64,000 nt of DNA from Daldinia sp. FL1419 (Eukaryota; Ascomycota; Sordariomycetes; Xylariales; Hypoxylaceae): positions 310,001 to 374,000 of the forward strand of contig MU623355.1 in assembly GCA_025201765.1 (NCBI GenBank), given 5' to 3'. Shown one piece after another: positions 33,984 through 46,242 of the stretch. Within the stretch, counting starts at the first letter, position 1, and every line of letters begins with the position of its first letter. Both the position numbers and the translations under genes were made by a program. The notes beneath the pieces were generated by a model. The model was not told the DNA's origin, made no database searches, and worked only from the letters and a program-made list of their open reading frames with translations.

Positions 33984-35067
33984 TCACATACCGTGAGCAT
34001 GGCCGCCGTTATGGCCCGGGCGATTAATAATGGCGTCGATGCCCATGTCGACGCTAGGGAGCCTCTGCCCGTTGTCTATATAAGGAGAGCCCCCCTGTGA
34101 ATGAGAGCCGTGCATCGCAGTACCGTAATGAGCGGCAGCGGCCGCCGTGGAGGATACGGAAGAGCCGTAGCTAGAAGAGAGTCCGCCGGCACTGGTGGTA
34201 TAGTTGGCACCGTACGGATTGTTACCGAGAGCCATGGGATGCATAGCACCACCGTAACCGCCGGCGTTGCTGCCGCCCGAATGCGAGCTAGATGCCGTCG
34301 TCTCGGGACTGCTATAAGAGGCGTCGAGGTCATCTACAGGAGTCAGACCAATGCCTGAAATGCCGCTATCGTCGTCATACCCATGGATTGGATGGCCGGA
34401 TTCCAGCCTCTCCCGCCGCGCTGCCGACCGAGCCGCCGACTGCAAGTTCTTGAGACCGTTATTCATACACTAGAGTCGCAAAGTGTTTATCTGTTAGCCA
34501 AAGTTCCTAGAAGGCTTCTTAGGCAAAGGATTGACTAACCTTGGCCTCGACAACTATCCACTTTTCTCCCGTGCGCGCTGCAAGCGGCTGCCATATTTCT
34601 TTGCGCATGCTCATGTACTCCTTGGCCAGGCGTTCAAGCTTCCTGTTGTCCCAATCGTCGGCGCCCTTCCGTTCCATCAATCGCTCGTGACGCTTTCGGC
34701 AGGCGTTAGGCGACTTGTTAGGGAAGTAATTGCTTTGGATCTGTGCCCAGTTAAGGCCTTGCTGTCTCGCTGCTAGCAAGTTCTGGTCATCCTGAACCGT
34801 CCAGGCCCCGGAAGAAGGGCGATTAGGCATCGGGGCCTGGGGTACTACATCCGCCGGATAGGGGTCGTATTGCTGGGCCTGCATGGGGGGTTGCGCCGAC
34901 GCCGGGGCGACAGCGGGATAATAACCTCCCGTATTCAAGGGCAGGGACGGTCGAGCGCTATAGATGGGGACGGGAGCCGATGGAGCGAGGGATACAGGCA
35001 TGGTGTTTTGGTTCGAATAGCGGTTATGGCTCGAGCTAGACGAGCGGGTGTGCTTCGGCATATTCAT
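33984..35067 (-). CDS. Myb/SANT-like DNA-binding protein
   Basis: Exons are 34540-35067 and 33984-34469 (70-nt intron, GCTAAC branch), giving 337 aa. A Ser/Pro/Gln-rich N-terminus precedes a Myb-like helix-turn-helix at about 88-135 (GAWTVQDDQNLLAARQQGLN, then NACRKRHERLMERK). A second SANT-like unit follows at about 139-178 (WDNRKLERLAKEY, IWQPLAAR, EKWIVVEAKC). The C-terminal half is low-complexity Gly/Ser/Ala/Tyr, a likely activation or disordered region. It is probably a nuclear regulator; targets are unknown. The ATG at 35067 was chosen (a second lies six bases on); the longer frame upstream begins with TTG. The leader just upstream is pyrimidine-rich on the coding strand. Confidence 0.82.
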
Positions 35068-38000
35068 TGGCGGTATAGGTAAAAGAAAAAGGACATAAAA
35101 CCCAAAAAAAGAAAAAAGAAAGAAAATATTCAAAGAAGCAGCGTAACTAGGCAAAGAAGTCGGATGGATTCTGGATAGGCGGACGGGATTATTATGATTA
35201 GCAATATCTGCTTTGGTTGTTTAAGTCTGCTCGAGAAGCGTTCGGGTGAAGCTTCGTATATCTTTCAGCCTCGCCTGGAGGAGAGGTAATAAGCAAAATT
35301 TTAAAGCAGCTAGGTCGATGACTCGTATCAAACGAATGATGATGAAACGAACGAGGCTGTCAAGGGGAGAGAGAACAAGGAAACAAAACGAGACGGCCTT
35401 TAGTTAAGAGAAGACGAAAAAGAAATCGGCCGTTTGATGCTGTAGCGAGAGGGTCCGGGAGGGGAAGGTAATAAACGAGACCAGGTCGCGAAATGGGCGC
35501 CGCTACTTATAAGGGTAGCGGCCGCCTCGGACGACTCGGGTCCAACTAGACAAGGGACGGGTAGAGATAGGTAAAAAAGGTAAAAATACGAGTGCCTGGC
35601 CTGCTATTGCAACGCGGGACCCAGGGCTGCGGATCTGAAACAAAGCTGTCATGGCGACAGAGGGAGATCTGGAGCGATTGTCAGCTTGAGGGGGCCAACA
35701 TGCAAGCTGTAGTCATGAAACCTGGGTTGTGTATCTGAAAGAGTAGATAGATTCAGTGCAGGCTGTTGATATTGGCTGACGAGCTTCGGGATGGCGTCTG
35801 TCTGGAGTTGGGCGGCTACGGAAAAGTGGCCTGGTGTGGAGGGCGGCTAATGGGTATAAGGGTACATCCAAGGGGGTTTGGGGGCACCTATCTGCAACCT
35901 ATCTGCAAGCATCTATACACTATACCGAGATGGAGATGGGCCGGGATTCCGGTCAAAAATAGCAGAGAGCGTATAGTATCAGCAGGCGCCAGCCCTGTAG
36001 GGTAGCTCTAGAGCTTGAGCATTAGATAATTCCTAATTACATATGTGACAGGGTATTATCCGCGCGCGCGTGCGCAACTACAAGTACTGTGCGGCGGACG
36101 ACGTTGACGACGATACAACCAAAGAGTCCAAAAAAAAAAAAAAAAAAACCATCTAAGAAATTAATCTAAAAACGTGGAAATTAGATTGCCATAGTCAAGT
36201 TGAAATATTTACTATTTTATACGATTGATTGCTCGTCGAATAAGAATTAGGAAGCCGTCTGCTACTTACCATCGTTCGCCCCAAGGAAAGAAGAAAAGCC
36301 AGGATTCGCATTTTCGCTTCGGAAATCTCTAAAATCATGAAAGCATATAAGCATCCCAAGAAACGAAATGAACCGTCAGAATTACCACGTTACCCTCCCG
36401 CCAACCCGTAGTATCGAAGCAGCTCCAGATACACGCCGGCAGAGCTAAGCGGAGCGGTACCTTGCATACTGGAGACATTACTATTCCATGTAGCATCATT
36501 ACGAGATGAGAGGACAAGGTGAAGCATGGCCCCCACGAATAGACGCATACGCATGCAGATGTATAGATGTCGATCAAATTATACTGTCGAATCGAGTCCT
36601 GTCTTTTTCCTGCAAGTCTCCTATCGGAGTCGAAATGTGGTTCGACTCGCCTATTCTAGACGCGGTGACAAGACCGACGAGAGATGCGAAAAAATGGCAA
36701 CATGAGATAGCTGAACCGACATTGCGAAATATCAAATCTTAACGATACTCAACCGAGTTTACACGTTGCAGATGCCTAGTAAGAAGTGGGGTTTTGAAAC
36801 AATAAAAACGGCTGTTTCGAGGAAGATGGAGAGGCGGCATTGGGCGAGAGAAAGGGAATTGATAGAAGGGTAAAGATGAACCCCTGAAGAAGATGGTCGG
36901 AAAAAAGATGGAGGCGCGCGTCTAAGATTTTTGACGCTAAAATAAACAACGATCGTCCTACCCGGGCGACAAAGAGATAGGTATGTACCTAATTAAGCCT
37001 AGCCTCACTGCGTTTAGAGGTACATGGGCATGTACATAGTACAATACCTACCTACCTACATGAATATTTATTTGTGTAGGTGGTTAGGTACCTAGATTTG
37101 AAGGTGTATATAGGTAGGTACCTAGGTACCCATAATAATAGAAAGCAGATAGGCTTTCCTAGGTTCATGAAGTAAAAAAAAAAAAAAAAAAGAAAAAAAT
37201 TTTTATTGTAGAAATATGAATAACAGGTAGGTATAGTTATAAGCTATGCTTAGGTTAATACATGGTATATTTTTGTCCGTGCAGCTTGGTGCTACGTTAT
37301 CATCGGTACTCTGCCAGCTTTTTTGACGCCTGCCTGTCTGCATCCCATCCGCATCCACTACGGCGGGAATATCACGTGTATTCTCTTGGCCGCCTAGGGT
37401 AGCCCTTCTCCTATTCGATAGATTTTTTTAAAATTGACAAGCCACTTTTTTTCCTCCCGCCGTACACATGTAAACATCTCTTCGCTGCAACATCAGAGAT
37501 TGCCAATGCATAATAATTGAACTAAAGAATTGTTTGCGCGTATGAGGTTGATACCAACGCCCTCGAATGCCTTTTTTTCGCCGTTCTTCGGGATCTTAGC
37601 GGTTTCTACATAATGCAGTGCAACGACCCTGTCTTAGTTTAACAAAGTTGCTATCGCCGTGTAGCAACCAGACTAGACGTGTAAGATATGTAAGGCAGGT
37701 AGGAGGTAGTAACTAGGAGGTAATTACCGACCTTGGGGGTTACGGATGATGCCGCACGTAAGAAGCGTCAAAGTCCCCTTTTACTCGCCAGTCTTACTCT
37801 AGCTGGATTTGTCCATGTCGTGTGAACTCGTCCTGCAAGCTCTTCTTCCCGCATCATTTTTTCCCCGAGTCAATCCTGTGGGGGCGAACCGGTAGTTGCG
37901 GCTAATAAATAAGCGTGTGCTGCCATTTGTATGTTTCGAGGCGGCTATCATATCCCTCGCCTAGATCCTGAATCCTTCCCGCCACGCGTTTCAGAGAAGG

Positions 38001-40674
38001 TGATAACCTAGCTTTACTAGGCGACCTCGATCACCTGCAAGTTGACGGCGCGGGGAAGAGATATGGACACGGTAGTAGAGACCTGCTTGCTGGCCTTGAA
38101 AGTATACAACGCCATGCGTGCGCGAGGGACGTTAGCCGCAGACCTGACCATGATTGGATGTCTGAGCACGACTACTGAGACGGCGGTACACCCTTCCGAA
38201 GAGCGCCGCTTGACAAGCGCCTCGTCTACATGCAGCCTTACCAGGAAGTCATCTTTATGTCATCGGGGAGCGGCAGTCCTCGCGACAGGTCGGATAGTAT
38301 CCGTCATCTTGATAGCGTACCGTCCGGGCCGAGAGTTAATACCACCTGACCAACATAACGACCGTTCCGCGGTACCTTAAAGGACGGCGTTGAAGCCTAA
38401 CTTCAGACATTTGGGTTCAGCCAGTAGTTTTTACTCCAAAGCGTATAGACAACTTATGCGAAAGCTACCAGCCCAACCCAAGCTTTTCATGAATCGATCC
38501 ATTGCTAGACGTGATGCTACCTGTTTAGTAATATGGGCTAGCATATACCCCGAGGCCTACGCTTTCGTTTAAGGACCATAGAGGAGTGCTATTATAGACC
38601 GTATAGTAATAAGTTAGATAATGGTAAATTATTTAGAAATACATATATTAAAACATCTTCATTAAAATAAGTACGGCAGTACTACTACTTATTAATGATA
38701 ATATGAGAACTCCTAAAATAGAAGTTTTACATTCATATCAAACTTTAACGCGTATATTGACCAACCACTGTCATCTAAGGGCCTGATCGGCTCAATTCTC
38801 TAAACATGGCTTAAAGAAAATAGAAATACATCTAAGGCCCATATAAATTAAGTGAAGCTATATTATACCAAATTTCTCCAGTTGCTATACGTTTAGCCTT
38901 TTTAGGTCACCGCCTTCAGAATCTCCAGGTATTTAGGTTTCCAGGTATTCAAACAAATCTCTAAATATTCAGGTTTCAATTTAATATAACAAAAGCCTCC
39001 TCAATTACAATTATTACGCTTTAATTACATCAATATCTTATTGAACACCTCTTAAACACCTCTTTAAATATCTTAATCAGATTAAAAAGCCTAAATTCTA
39101 AGCTATTATATAATTTATTAACAAATTTTCTAACTATTTCAGAACTTCCTAACGGGTTTTAAATATAATTAATAACCCATTTTCGTTTCCTTAAATACTT
39201 AAATAATATCAAATACAAAAGCCTCTTCATTTCAATTTATTTTATTAAAAAATTATTAATTCTATTCAATATAATCTCTAAATATACCCTTATTTTTCTT
39301 TAATCCCTTAATTTTAAAATAAATTTATTTCTTCTATAAACTTCCTTCTTAAATAAATAATTTAAGGATCCATTAACCTTTTTAGGCCTAACATACTGCT
39401 GTTCTTAATACGGTACATAAGAGATAGGAATTTAGAACCAATTCTTTAAGCCCTCCTACCAAAATAAATATAACGTATTAAAAAAATAAACTTTTAACAT
39501 ATGCATATTCTTATACCCCCCCTAAAAAGCTCTAAGCCATACTTAGAGATCGAGCCGATCAAGACCTAAGTCATGCTTGGCACTTATTAACATATGCGAA
39601 CGTGGATTGACCATGTTAGAATAAGGAGTCACAAAGGCTGTTGCTATGTCCTAGAATGAACCAATTCTAGTAAAGATTACGATATATCCTCTGGTGAGGT
39701 TAACTTTTGAGTTAGATAGAAACTCCAGTAATAAGCTAGCCCCATTACTTATTAATGCTCTATGAGAAACTATCGTATATGATAATGGTGGCGATTAGGC
39801 CACTCTATATTACTGCTGCTTCCAACCCGTAGTTTCTTATGCATAGGCCTGGCTTGATAAATTGATACCAAGTAGCCGATGATATTCGAACTATGCCAGC
39901 TAAAATGTTCATCGATCGACCTCACGTGTATTTCACCAATCCTAGATGAGCTTTGTGAGCTTTGGCTGGGGCAATTTAGGCTAAATTCAACAACCCCAGT
40001 CAAGCTGGGAATCTTTAACCCGATGAAGAACAGCTCTAAGTCAGCCTGTTGACAACATTACCCCGAGATTCTCCACACGAAGTAGCTTTCTTCTCCAAGA
40101 GCCTCTAAGGATCGTGATTTCATCTAAGTCACGTAGGAGAAGCTTCGTGCAAGCGTAACTGTTGACTCGAAAAGATGATACCACGAACGTCTATTAGCCC
40201 GTCTGCCATCTTGCAGCTTGTTGAATAAAAAGCTAGATGCTAATTGTTATCCAAACAGCGCGCAATAGCACAACCGGAGTTGTTCTCACCAGTCAACCAG
40301 GATCTCGGCCGTAGCTCGGTACCCCAAGCTTATTTATCCCGCATCCTGGTAATATCTGAATGGGGTCCCCAGACTCTTTACTCTGGATCTTTCTAGCGCG
40401 TGGGTCGGGTACTGGTTTCCCCCCACATGTTGCTTTTCCGGAGTAGAATAGCCTAGCATATCCCCATACCCCATCTTCCGGTGCGTCAATGGCATTATTT
40501 ATACCGGGACGCTCCCCATACACCTCCGATGCACCGCCATCGCCGAACCCGTGTGCTTGCGGGCTGGATTGCTACCTCGATCTGGAGACTTCTCTGCGTG
40601 CCAGCTCTCAACCAAGATACTAAGTCCGTCTATGCAACAATAATATCCCTCAGAAGCACCTATACTCGGTCGCA
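35068..40674. other. 5.6-kb gene-free stretch
   Basis: Longest spacer of the window. It holds the Myb-gene leader (35068 to about 35500), A runs at 36130-36148 and 37174-37191, a CG/TG-alternating patch at 36060-36075, TAGGTA motifs (36980-37135), a GC-richer patch at 37990-38580 that may be a decayed gene fragment, and the TIR element at 38775-39570. No intact gene was found. Confidence 0.6.
38771..39574. mobile_element. TIR-flanked AT-rich element (MITE or degenerate DNA transposon)
   Basis: An element of 796 bp (38775-39570) has inverted ends of about 40 bp with roughly 80% identity, sharing TGATCGGCTC and TGGCTTA blocks: left 38775-38815, right 39531-39570. TCAT stands immediately outside both ends (38771-38774 and 39571-39574), a candidate 4-bp target duplication. 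The interior is extremely AT-rich with no ORF, unlike the neighbouring DNA. Most differences between the ends are C/T or G/A transitions, as repeat-induced point mutation would leave. Superfamily is not assignable. Confidence 0.6.
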
Positions 40675-42652
40675 ATGGTCGCGGGAGCCGACTCGGGCGT
40701 CGCCGCGTACAATGCCGCCCTCAAACGCCGGCAGGAGATGATGGGCGCGTCCGGTCCCATGGCCCTGGTGAAAAACTTCAAGGTGTTTAGCATCGCCCTG
40801 TTCGCTTGTATCGGCGGTATCCTATACGGTTATAATCAGGGCATGTTTTCGGGCGTTCTTGCCATGCCTGCCTTCAAGTCTCGTAAGTATCGACCCGGCG
40901 TCATCGGTCAGGCGCCAGCAATAACTGACACTAATGAATTATTATAGATATGGGCGAGTATGACCCGTTTGACGATTCGGCGGACCAGACGAAGAAGGGA
41001 TGGCTTACTGCCATTCTTGAACTCGGAGCTTGGATTGGTACTTTGCTGTCCGGGTTCATTGCCGAGGCCATCTCCCGAAAGTACGGTGTCCTAGTAGCCG
41101 TGACGGTGTTCGTCGTCGGAGTGGTTATTCAGGCGACGGCGCAGTCTGGAGGACCCAACGTTATTCTCGGGGGCCGCTTTGTCACGGGTATGGGTGTCGG
41201 TTCCTTAGCCACAATCGTGCCCATATACAACTCCGAAGTTGCTCCTCCAGAAATCCGAGGCGCGCTCGTCGCCCTACAGCAGTTAGCAATCACCTTTGGG
41301 ATCATGGTTAGCTTCTGGATCGACTACGGCACCAACTACATCGGCGGAACAGCTCTCGGCTTCCAGAAAGATGCTGCCTGGCTCGTACCAATCTGCTTGC
41401 AGCTTTTCCCCGCCGTGATTCTCTTCGTAGGGATGATCTTCATGCCATTCTCCCCGCGTTGGCTGGTTCACCACGGCCGCGAGGATGAGGCCCGAAAAAT
41501 CCTAGCCAATCTACGTGGCCTTACTTCCGATCACGAACTTGTCGAGCTCGAGTTCCTCGAAATTAAAGCCCAGTCACAATTCGAAAAGCGCACCGTAGCC
41601 GAGCATTTTCCCGAATTGAGCGAACAGACGCCGTGGAATACTTTCAAGCTTCAATTCGTAGCCATCAAGTCCCTATTCCAGACGAGAGCAATGATTAAGC
41701 GCGTTATGGTCGCCACCGTCACCATGTTCTTCCAACAATGGACTGGCATTAACGCAGTGTTATACTACGCTCCAAGTAAAAAACCATTTCCTTCCATTTT
41801 GGTAATTAGCATGGAATTATCCTAACAGTTTATATTATAGGTATATTTACTTCCCTAGGCATGAGCAATACAACTACAAGCTTACTAGCTACGGGCGTTG
41901 TCGGTATTGCCATGTTTGTATTCACCGTGCCCGCCGTGCTCTACATAGATCGTGTCGGAAGAAAGCCCGTCCTGACGATCGGGGCGATCGGAATGGCTAC
42001 GTGCCATATCATCATAGCTGTTATTGTCGCAAAGAACGCAGACCAGTGGGCCAGTCAATCCGCGGCCGGCTGGGCGGCAGCTGCTATGGTCTGGCTCTTC
42101 GTAATTCACTTTGGTTATTCCTGGGGCCCTTGCTCGTGGATCATCGTGGCTGAGATTTGGCCTCTCAGCTCCCGCCCCTATGGAACTTCTCTTGGCGCTT
42201 CTAGCAACTGGATGAATAACTTCAGTACGTCTCTCAGAGCCCCTTATTGTTTTGGCGAATTTTGTACTAACTCGTCCTCTAGTTGTCGGCCAGGTCACGC
42301 CAATTATGCTCAACGAGATCGGCTATGGCACCTATGTCCTCTTTGGCCTCTTGACCTTTATGGGTGCTGGTTTTATCTGGTTCTTTGTGCCTGAGACTAA
42401 ACGGTTAACCTTGGAGGAAATGGTAAGTCTTGTACTGTCAAGAAATATTGTCTTATCGCAGCGGATTCTGACAAGATCGACTCGTATTAGGACGTTATAT
42501 TCGGCTCCGAAGGCACGGCGCAGGCTGACTTTGAACGGATGGAAGAAATCAATAGAGAGATTGGACTGACTGCAATGCTTCACGGCCTAGTCCGTACAAC
42601 AAGCAATAACGACGTAATAGAGGAAAGGAAGGAAAAGCTTGAAGATAACTAA
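40675..42652 (+). CDS. MFS sugar transporter
   Basis: Plasma-membrane hexose or pentose transporter of the sugar porter family. Exons are 40675-40882, 40948-41775, 41841-42224, 42283-42422 and 42491-42652 (introns 65, 65, 58 and 68 nt), giving 573 aa with twelve hydrophobic segments. Family signatures: GGILYGYNQGMFSGVL in TM1, GRFVTGMGVGSLATIVPIYNSEVAP, PFSPRWLVHHGREDEARKIL, FFQQWTGINAVLYYAPSIF across a splice, YIDRVGRKP and FVPETKRLTLEEM. The tail reads DVIFGSEGTAQADFERMEEI. Substrate cannot be told from sequence; it lacks the long cytosolic tail of glucose sensors. A Zn2Cys6 regulator follows 1.4 kb downstream on the same strand. Confidence 0.92.
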
Positions 42653-42952
42653 GATTTTCTAGGCGCTCCCTCGGGATGGCTACCTATGTAAGTAAACATT
42701 CTAGCTAGTTAAGTACATCATATTTGTACAGAAAAGCTCTTGAATGAATTTGAAACTCGTATCTACCGAAGTATCTGCTGAAAAGTGCTGCTTTGAAATT
42801 ATACTGAATCATTCGAGGGCACACTGAGTTTTATGATTGTAAGACTCGCTCCCAGTCTAAGCATTGCGGCATCTCTGTATGTACGACCCGGATCAAACTG
42901 AGATACACAAGGCATTAAACAACTTCATTAATCCCTTCCATTTCTTAGCTCG

Positions 42953-43234
42953 TTAGCATCTCAAGCGGTTCAAACAAAGCGCCTGTGTAAAATTATGTCT
43001 CACACGAGGTAGCATAGACAGCAAAGTAACCATAAGGGCTCCCGTAACATAGTCTTGATCGGCAAGAAACTTGGTAGGTAGGAGGGGAGCGTTATATACA
43101 TGTAAGAAAGAGAAACTCACCCTACCGTCATTGAAAACTGAAGCCGTCAAGTCTATTACCCACAACGCGCCGATCTGTTCCCGTAATGACATCCCCAAGA
43201 TGAAAACTTTGCACCTGCATGAGTTTGATGCCAC
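42953..43234 (-). pseudogene. possible gene remnant, unrecognised
   Basis: A frame with protein-like segments (LREQIGALWVIDLTASVFNDG and, after a GTGAGT...ACCAAG interval fitting an intron, FLADQDYVTGALMVTLLSML; the first is cited here only by its ends LREQIG and FNDG). No upstream exons or flanking domain could be found, and I cannot name a family. It may be the 3' relic of an enzyme gene. Confidence 0.25.
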
Positions 43235-43945
43235 ATACTGAGCGGCCCGCTGGATTTAAAGAGTGCCCACACTTTTGGTCAAGCCGTATCCGGGTATCTT
43301 TGGGACTATGTTGTATTAATCCCAGATAGCCATTTTGAATATATTAACTACACTGAGCCGCCTCCCGATAAATTCAGGACTCTGGAACTAACTAACGGGT
43401 TTCCCAACCGCGGCCACAGGGCATTTTCGTGGTGATCGGAGACGGTAATCCTGTCTGTTGAGGCTCAGGCAAATCGGTAGCACACTCTACTCTGGTACTA
43501 CTACTGGCTTGACGGAGCTACGTTCGGCACGGCGAGATTGCTTTAGAAAAGTCATCCTCTATCTTTAAAATTGTTACATTATTTCTAGGGAGGCATGCCG
43601 AATCTTCCAGCTCTTCAATCCCGGGTCAGAGACTGATTTTATATCTGAAGTATTTATGCCCGAACTGATTTTAAGCTGCCCGTCTATCTGAACTTCTTCT
43701 CATAACTAGTTATTTTATTACATGATTTACCGGCCCTTTTCCTCATTAGTCGGCAGATGCCGTAGAATACAAGTAGTTGCAGCAGAAGGCCCGCGCGGGA
43801 GCTCCATCGGGGTGTGATAGGAAGAATCTACGGCTTCGTCAAGCGTCAGCACACGGTCGGGTTATTGCTGACTAATAATTTATAAGCGCCATGACCATGA
43901 AGAAACTGTTGCGGAGCAGGCTCGGCTCAGGGGCGGTATTTTAGT

Positions 43946-43965
43946 ATATGTTGATATCAACATAT
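43946..43965. promoter_or_regulatory. 20-bp perfect palindrome upstream of Zn2Cys6 gene
   Basis: ATATGTTGATATCAACATAT is its own reverse complement and ends 83 bp before the ATG of the Zn2Cys6 gene. A partial direct copy (ATCAACAT) overlaps and follows it. Symmetry and position suggest a dimeric-regulator site, possibly autoregulatory; there is no experimental support. Confidence 0.45.
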
Positions 43966-44048
43966 CAACATCGGCGGAGAACTACCCGCCAAGTTTCCAC
44001 CCGCTTGCGGAAAGCAGTGATAGGAATAAAGAGAACACTAAATATAAC

Positions 44049-45329
44049 ATGTCGGCAAGAAACCCGCGACTTAAAGCTTGCGCGGCCTGTACTAAAGCGA
44101 AGAGGCCGTGCTCTAAGCGGCTGCCTTACTGCGACCGCTGCGAGAAAAGACAAATCCCGTGTAGATACCCACCACCTAATTTGACTGCTAGAGACTATGC
44201 AGAAGCGGACAGCGGGTCGAAACCGGCAGAAGTCAACTTGACTCGCCCTAAAGCGACGCTTCCCATTCACTTAGTTTCGCTCGAGTCCTTCTGTCCCAAT
44301 ACAAGCGAAGCCCAGCCCAAGGACTCACCCCACCCTTGCTGCGCAGGATTCCCGGAGTGTACGAGGACTCTTCCATTAGAACACGACTGGTTCTACAGCT
44401 CTAACTCGTGGACAATTTCCTGCGCTAGCACCCCCTCGTTTCCTACCGAAGCTTTCGACACAAAAGCCTTGAAACAGCATATCACCACAGCTCAGTCCTG
44501 GTTACGCCTCTGGACCTCAACGGGTAGGTCGCCATTTATCCATCACCGCTTGTACAGCAAGAAAATGCCACGTTGTGTTCAAGATGCTTACACGGCCCTG
44601 GCGGCCTATCTCGCCCGCACACCTGAGAACTCAGACATTTGCTTCCAAATTGTCCAGGAGCGAGCTACGGAGCTTGTTAAGGAGGCACAATGTACGACAC
44701 ACGCATCTACATCAGAGGCGAACTCAACGGAGATTAGGGCCAACTCCATGTCTCTGGATCCCTTTGACCATCTAGCCCGCGTGCATGCGCTTTTTATATA
44801 TCAGATGATTGGCCTTTTTGACGGTGATATCGCGCTACGAGTCTCAGCGGAAAATCACATATCGACGCTTATGTCTTGGATAGCAGAAATGTGGGATAGC
44901 GCCGAGCTAGATGCTGGCTTGTATTCGACAATGATGGCCCTCGAACAGGACAGCGAGGGCCTAACAACAGCTGCTCTGGCAGATGAGACTACAGCTTGGC
45001 GGCGCTGGATATTATCGGAAAGCATCCGTCGCGCGTGGCTGATAGTGACCATTACGCAATCTATATATCAGCTGTTCAAGACAGGATGGTCTCAATGTTC
45101 TGGCGGTGTCAACTGGACTCCCCGCGCCGGACTTTGGGATGCACCCGACCAATATGCCTGGTGTAAATTAGTCAGGGGTGGTTCCGGACCATTGTTCATT
45201 CCAAGTCTAAGAGCTGATGTGCTGTATGAAGAGGCGACCCCTCCCGAAGTTGATGAATTTGGACATGCCGTACTAATTGCTGAATACGGATTAGAGAGTG
45301 TGGCGAAATGGAAGGCCCATGCTAAATAG
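44049..45329 (+). CDS. Zn2Cys6 binuclear-cluster transcription factor
   Basis: Intronless, 426 aa. The N-terminal zinc cluster is at residues 11-38 with spacing C-x2-C-x6-C-x6-C-x2-C-x6-C (CAACTKAKRPC, then CDRCEKRQIPC). The remainder is a mostly helical region without the classic fungal-TF middle-homology block that I can recognise; it includes DPFDHLARVHALFIYQMIGL and RRAWLIVTITQSIYQLF, as seen in regulators of secondary metabolism or catabolism. No clear coiled coil follows the cluster. Targets are unknown; the sugar transporter upstream on the same strand is one candidate. A palindrome stands in its promoter. Confidence 0.85.
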   Translation: MSARNPRLKACAACTKAKRPCSKRLPYCDRCEKRQIPCRYPPPNLTARDYAEADSGSKPAEVNLTRPKATLPIHLVSLESFCPNTSEAQPKDSPHPCCAGFPECTRTLPLEHDWFYSSNSWTISCASTPSFPTEAFDTKALKQHITTAQSWLRLWTSTGRSPFIHHRLYSKKMPRCVQDAYTALAAYLARTPENSDICFQIVQERATELVKEAQCTTHASTSEANSTEIRANSMSLDPFDHLARVHALFIYQMIGLFDGDIALRVSAENHISTLMSWIAEMWDSAELDAGLYSTMMALEQDSEGLTTAALADETTAWRRWILSESIRRAWLIVTITQSIYQLFKTGWSQCSGGVNWTPRAGLWDAPDQYAWCKLVRGGSGPLFIPSLRADVLYEEATPPEVDEFGHAVLIAEYGLESVAKWKAHAK

Positions 45330-46037
45330 TGTCATCAGAATATGACGAAATGAATGGTCGAACAGATCGCTTAGACCGACACCTATGAAGCTTGGAATAG
45401 TAATTCTAAAATGGGCATATATACGAAACATCCCGCGATTATACGCAGCCCGTAAGGCGACTTGACTGCTACTGGCCTCCCTATCGGGTAGTTAATAGGA
45501 TCTGTTCTCTTGTTGTAAGCATATAATGTTGGCATACAAGTCAAACCCAACGTATCCCCCATCAAACCTGGGAGAAGCCGTACGTATCCGCCCGATTTAG
45601 TTAGCCCTCATGACCGAGTCGAAGCGGTCTCGAATCATCTAATAAGTTGGCACACGTAGACACGTGGTACAACATACCGATGTTAATGGAAAGATGGAAC
45701 ATCATCGACATAGTGGGATGTCATTTCACAGAGCGATACTGAACTAAAAAGAAAATAACCAGGTGATTTTACAATCATATTAGTGGCTCTTTTCAGAGGA
45801 GTCGCAGAATGGCGTTAACTTATGGGATTGGGCGATCCCAAGGCACCACGAGGAATGGGTTTACATTGTAATTTGTCCATTATATGATCTGTCGTGCAAA
45901 TATAGATAAAAAGCTGTCGTACCAGCATATAAATATCCCAGTTAATCTAAAATTATCTATTTGCATCGAGTCGTTCCATCTGAGAAACCTAATAATCGTT
46001 CCGTAGCACAATTTAAAGGCGAAATACGAATGCCGTT

Positions 46038-46073
<36 letters not shown>

Positions 46074-46242
46074 AGAATTTATTAGACTGGCAATTCATCC
46101 TTAAGCCGAATCGGTCCATATAGTACCTTAACTCCATGCGTAAGTACTGCAACGCTTGAAAAAACGAAAAAGAAAAGCAACGCTTGGCGTCGTAAACAAT
46201 TGACAGTTACGGTACAGTAAAATAGTTGTACAAATTGCAACT
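45330..46242. other. convergent spacer with A26 run
   Basis: No gene seen. It includes an A run at 46043-46068. It should hold the 3' UTRs of the Zn2Cys6 gene and MSH6. Confidence 0.55.
46043..46068. repeat. A26 homopolymer
   Basis: Longest mononucleotide run in the window, downstream of the MSH6 stop. Similar runs: T19 at 3014-3032, A22 at 14921-14942, A19 at 36130-36148 and A18 at 37174-37191. Confidence 0.8.

Larger units (their letters stand above)
42653..44048. other. spacer with possible gene remnant and palindrome
   Basis: Spacer between the sugar transporter and the Zn2Cys6 gene. It holds an unrecognised coding-like stretch on the minus strand (42953-43234) and a 20-bp palindrome at 43946-43965. 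Confidence 0.5.

Noticed and set aside
35067..35154. Hydrophobic N-terminal extension of the Myb-like protein
   Set aside because: It starts at TTG and reflects a pyrimidine-rich leader, not a membrane anchor.
40361..40430. CTGGGG and GTGGGG hexamers as CreA sites before the sugar transporter
   Set aside because: They match the carbon-repression consensus, but such hexamers are frequent by chance; position alone is not enough.
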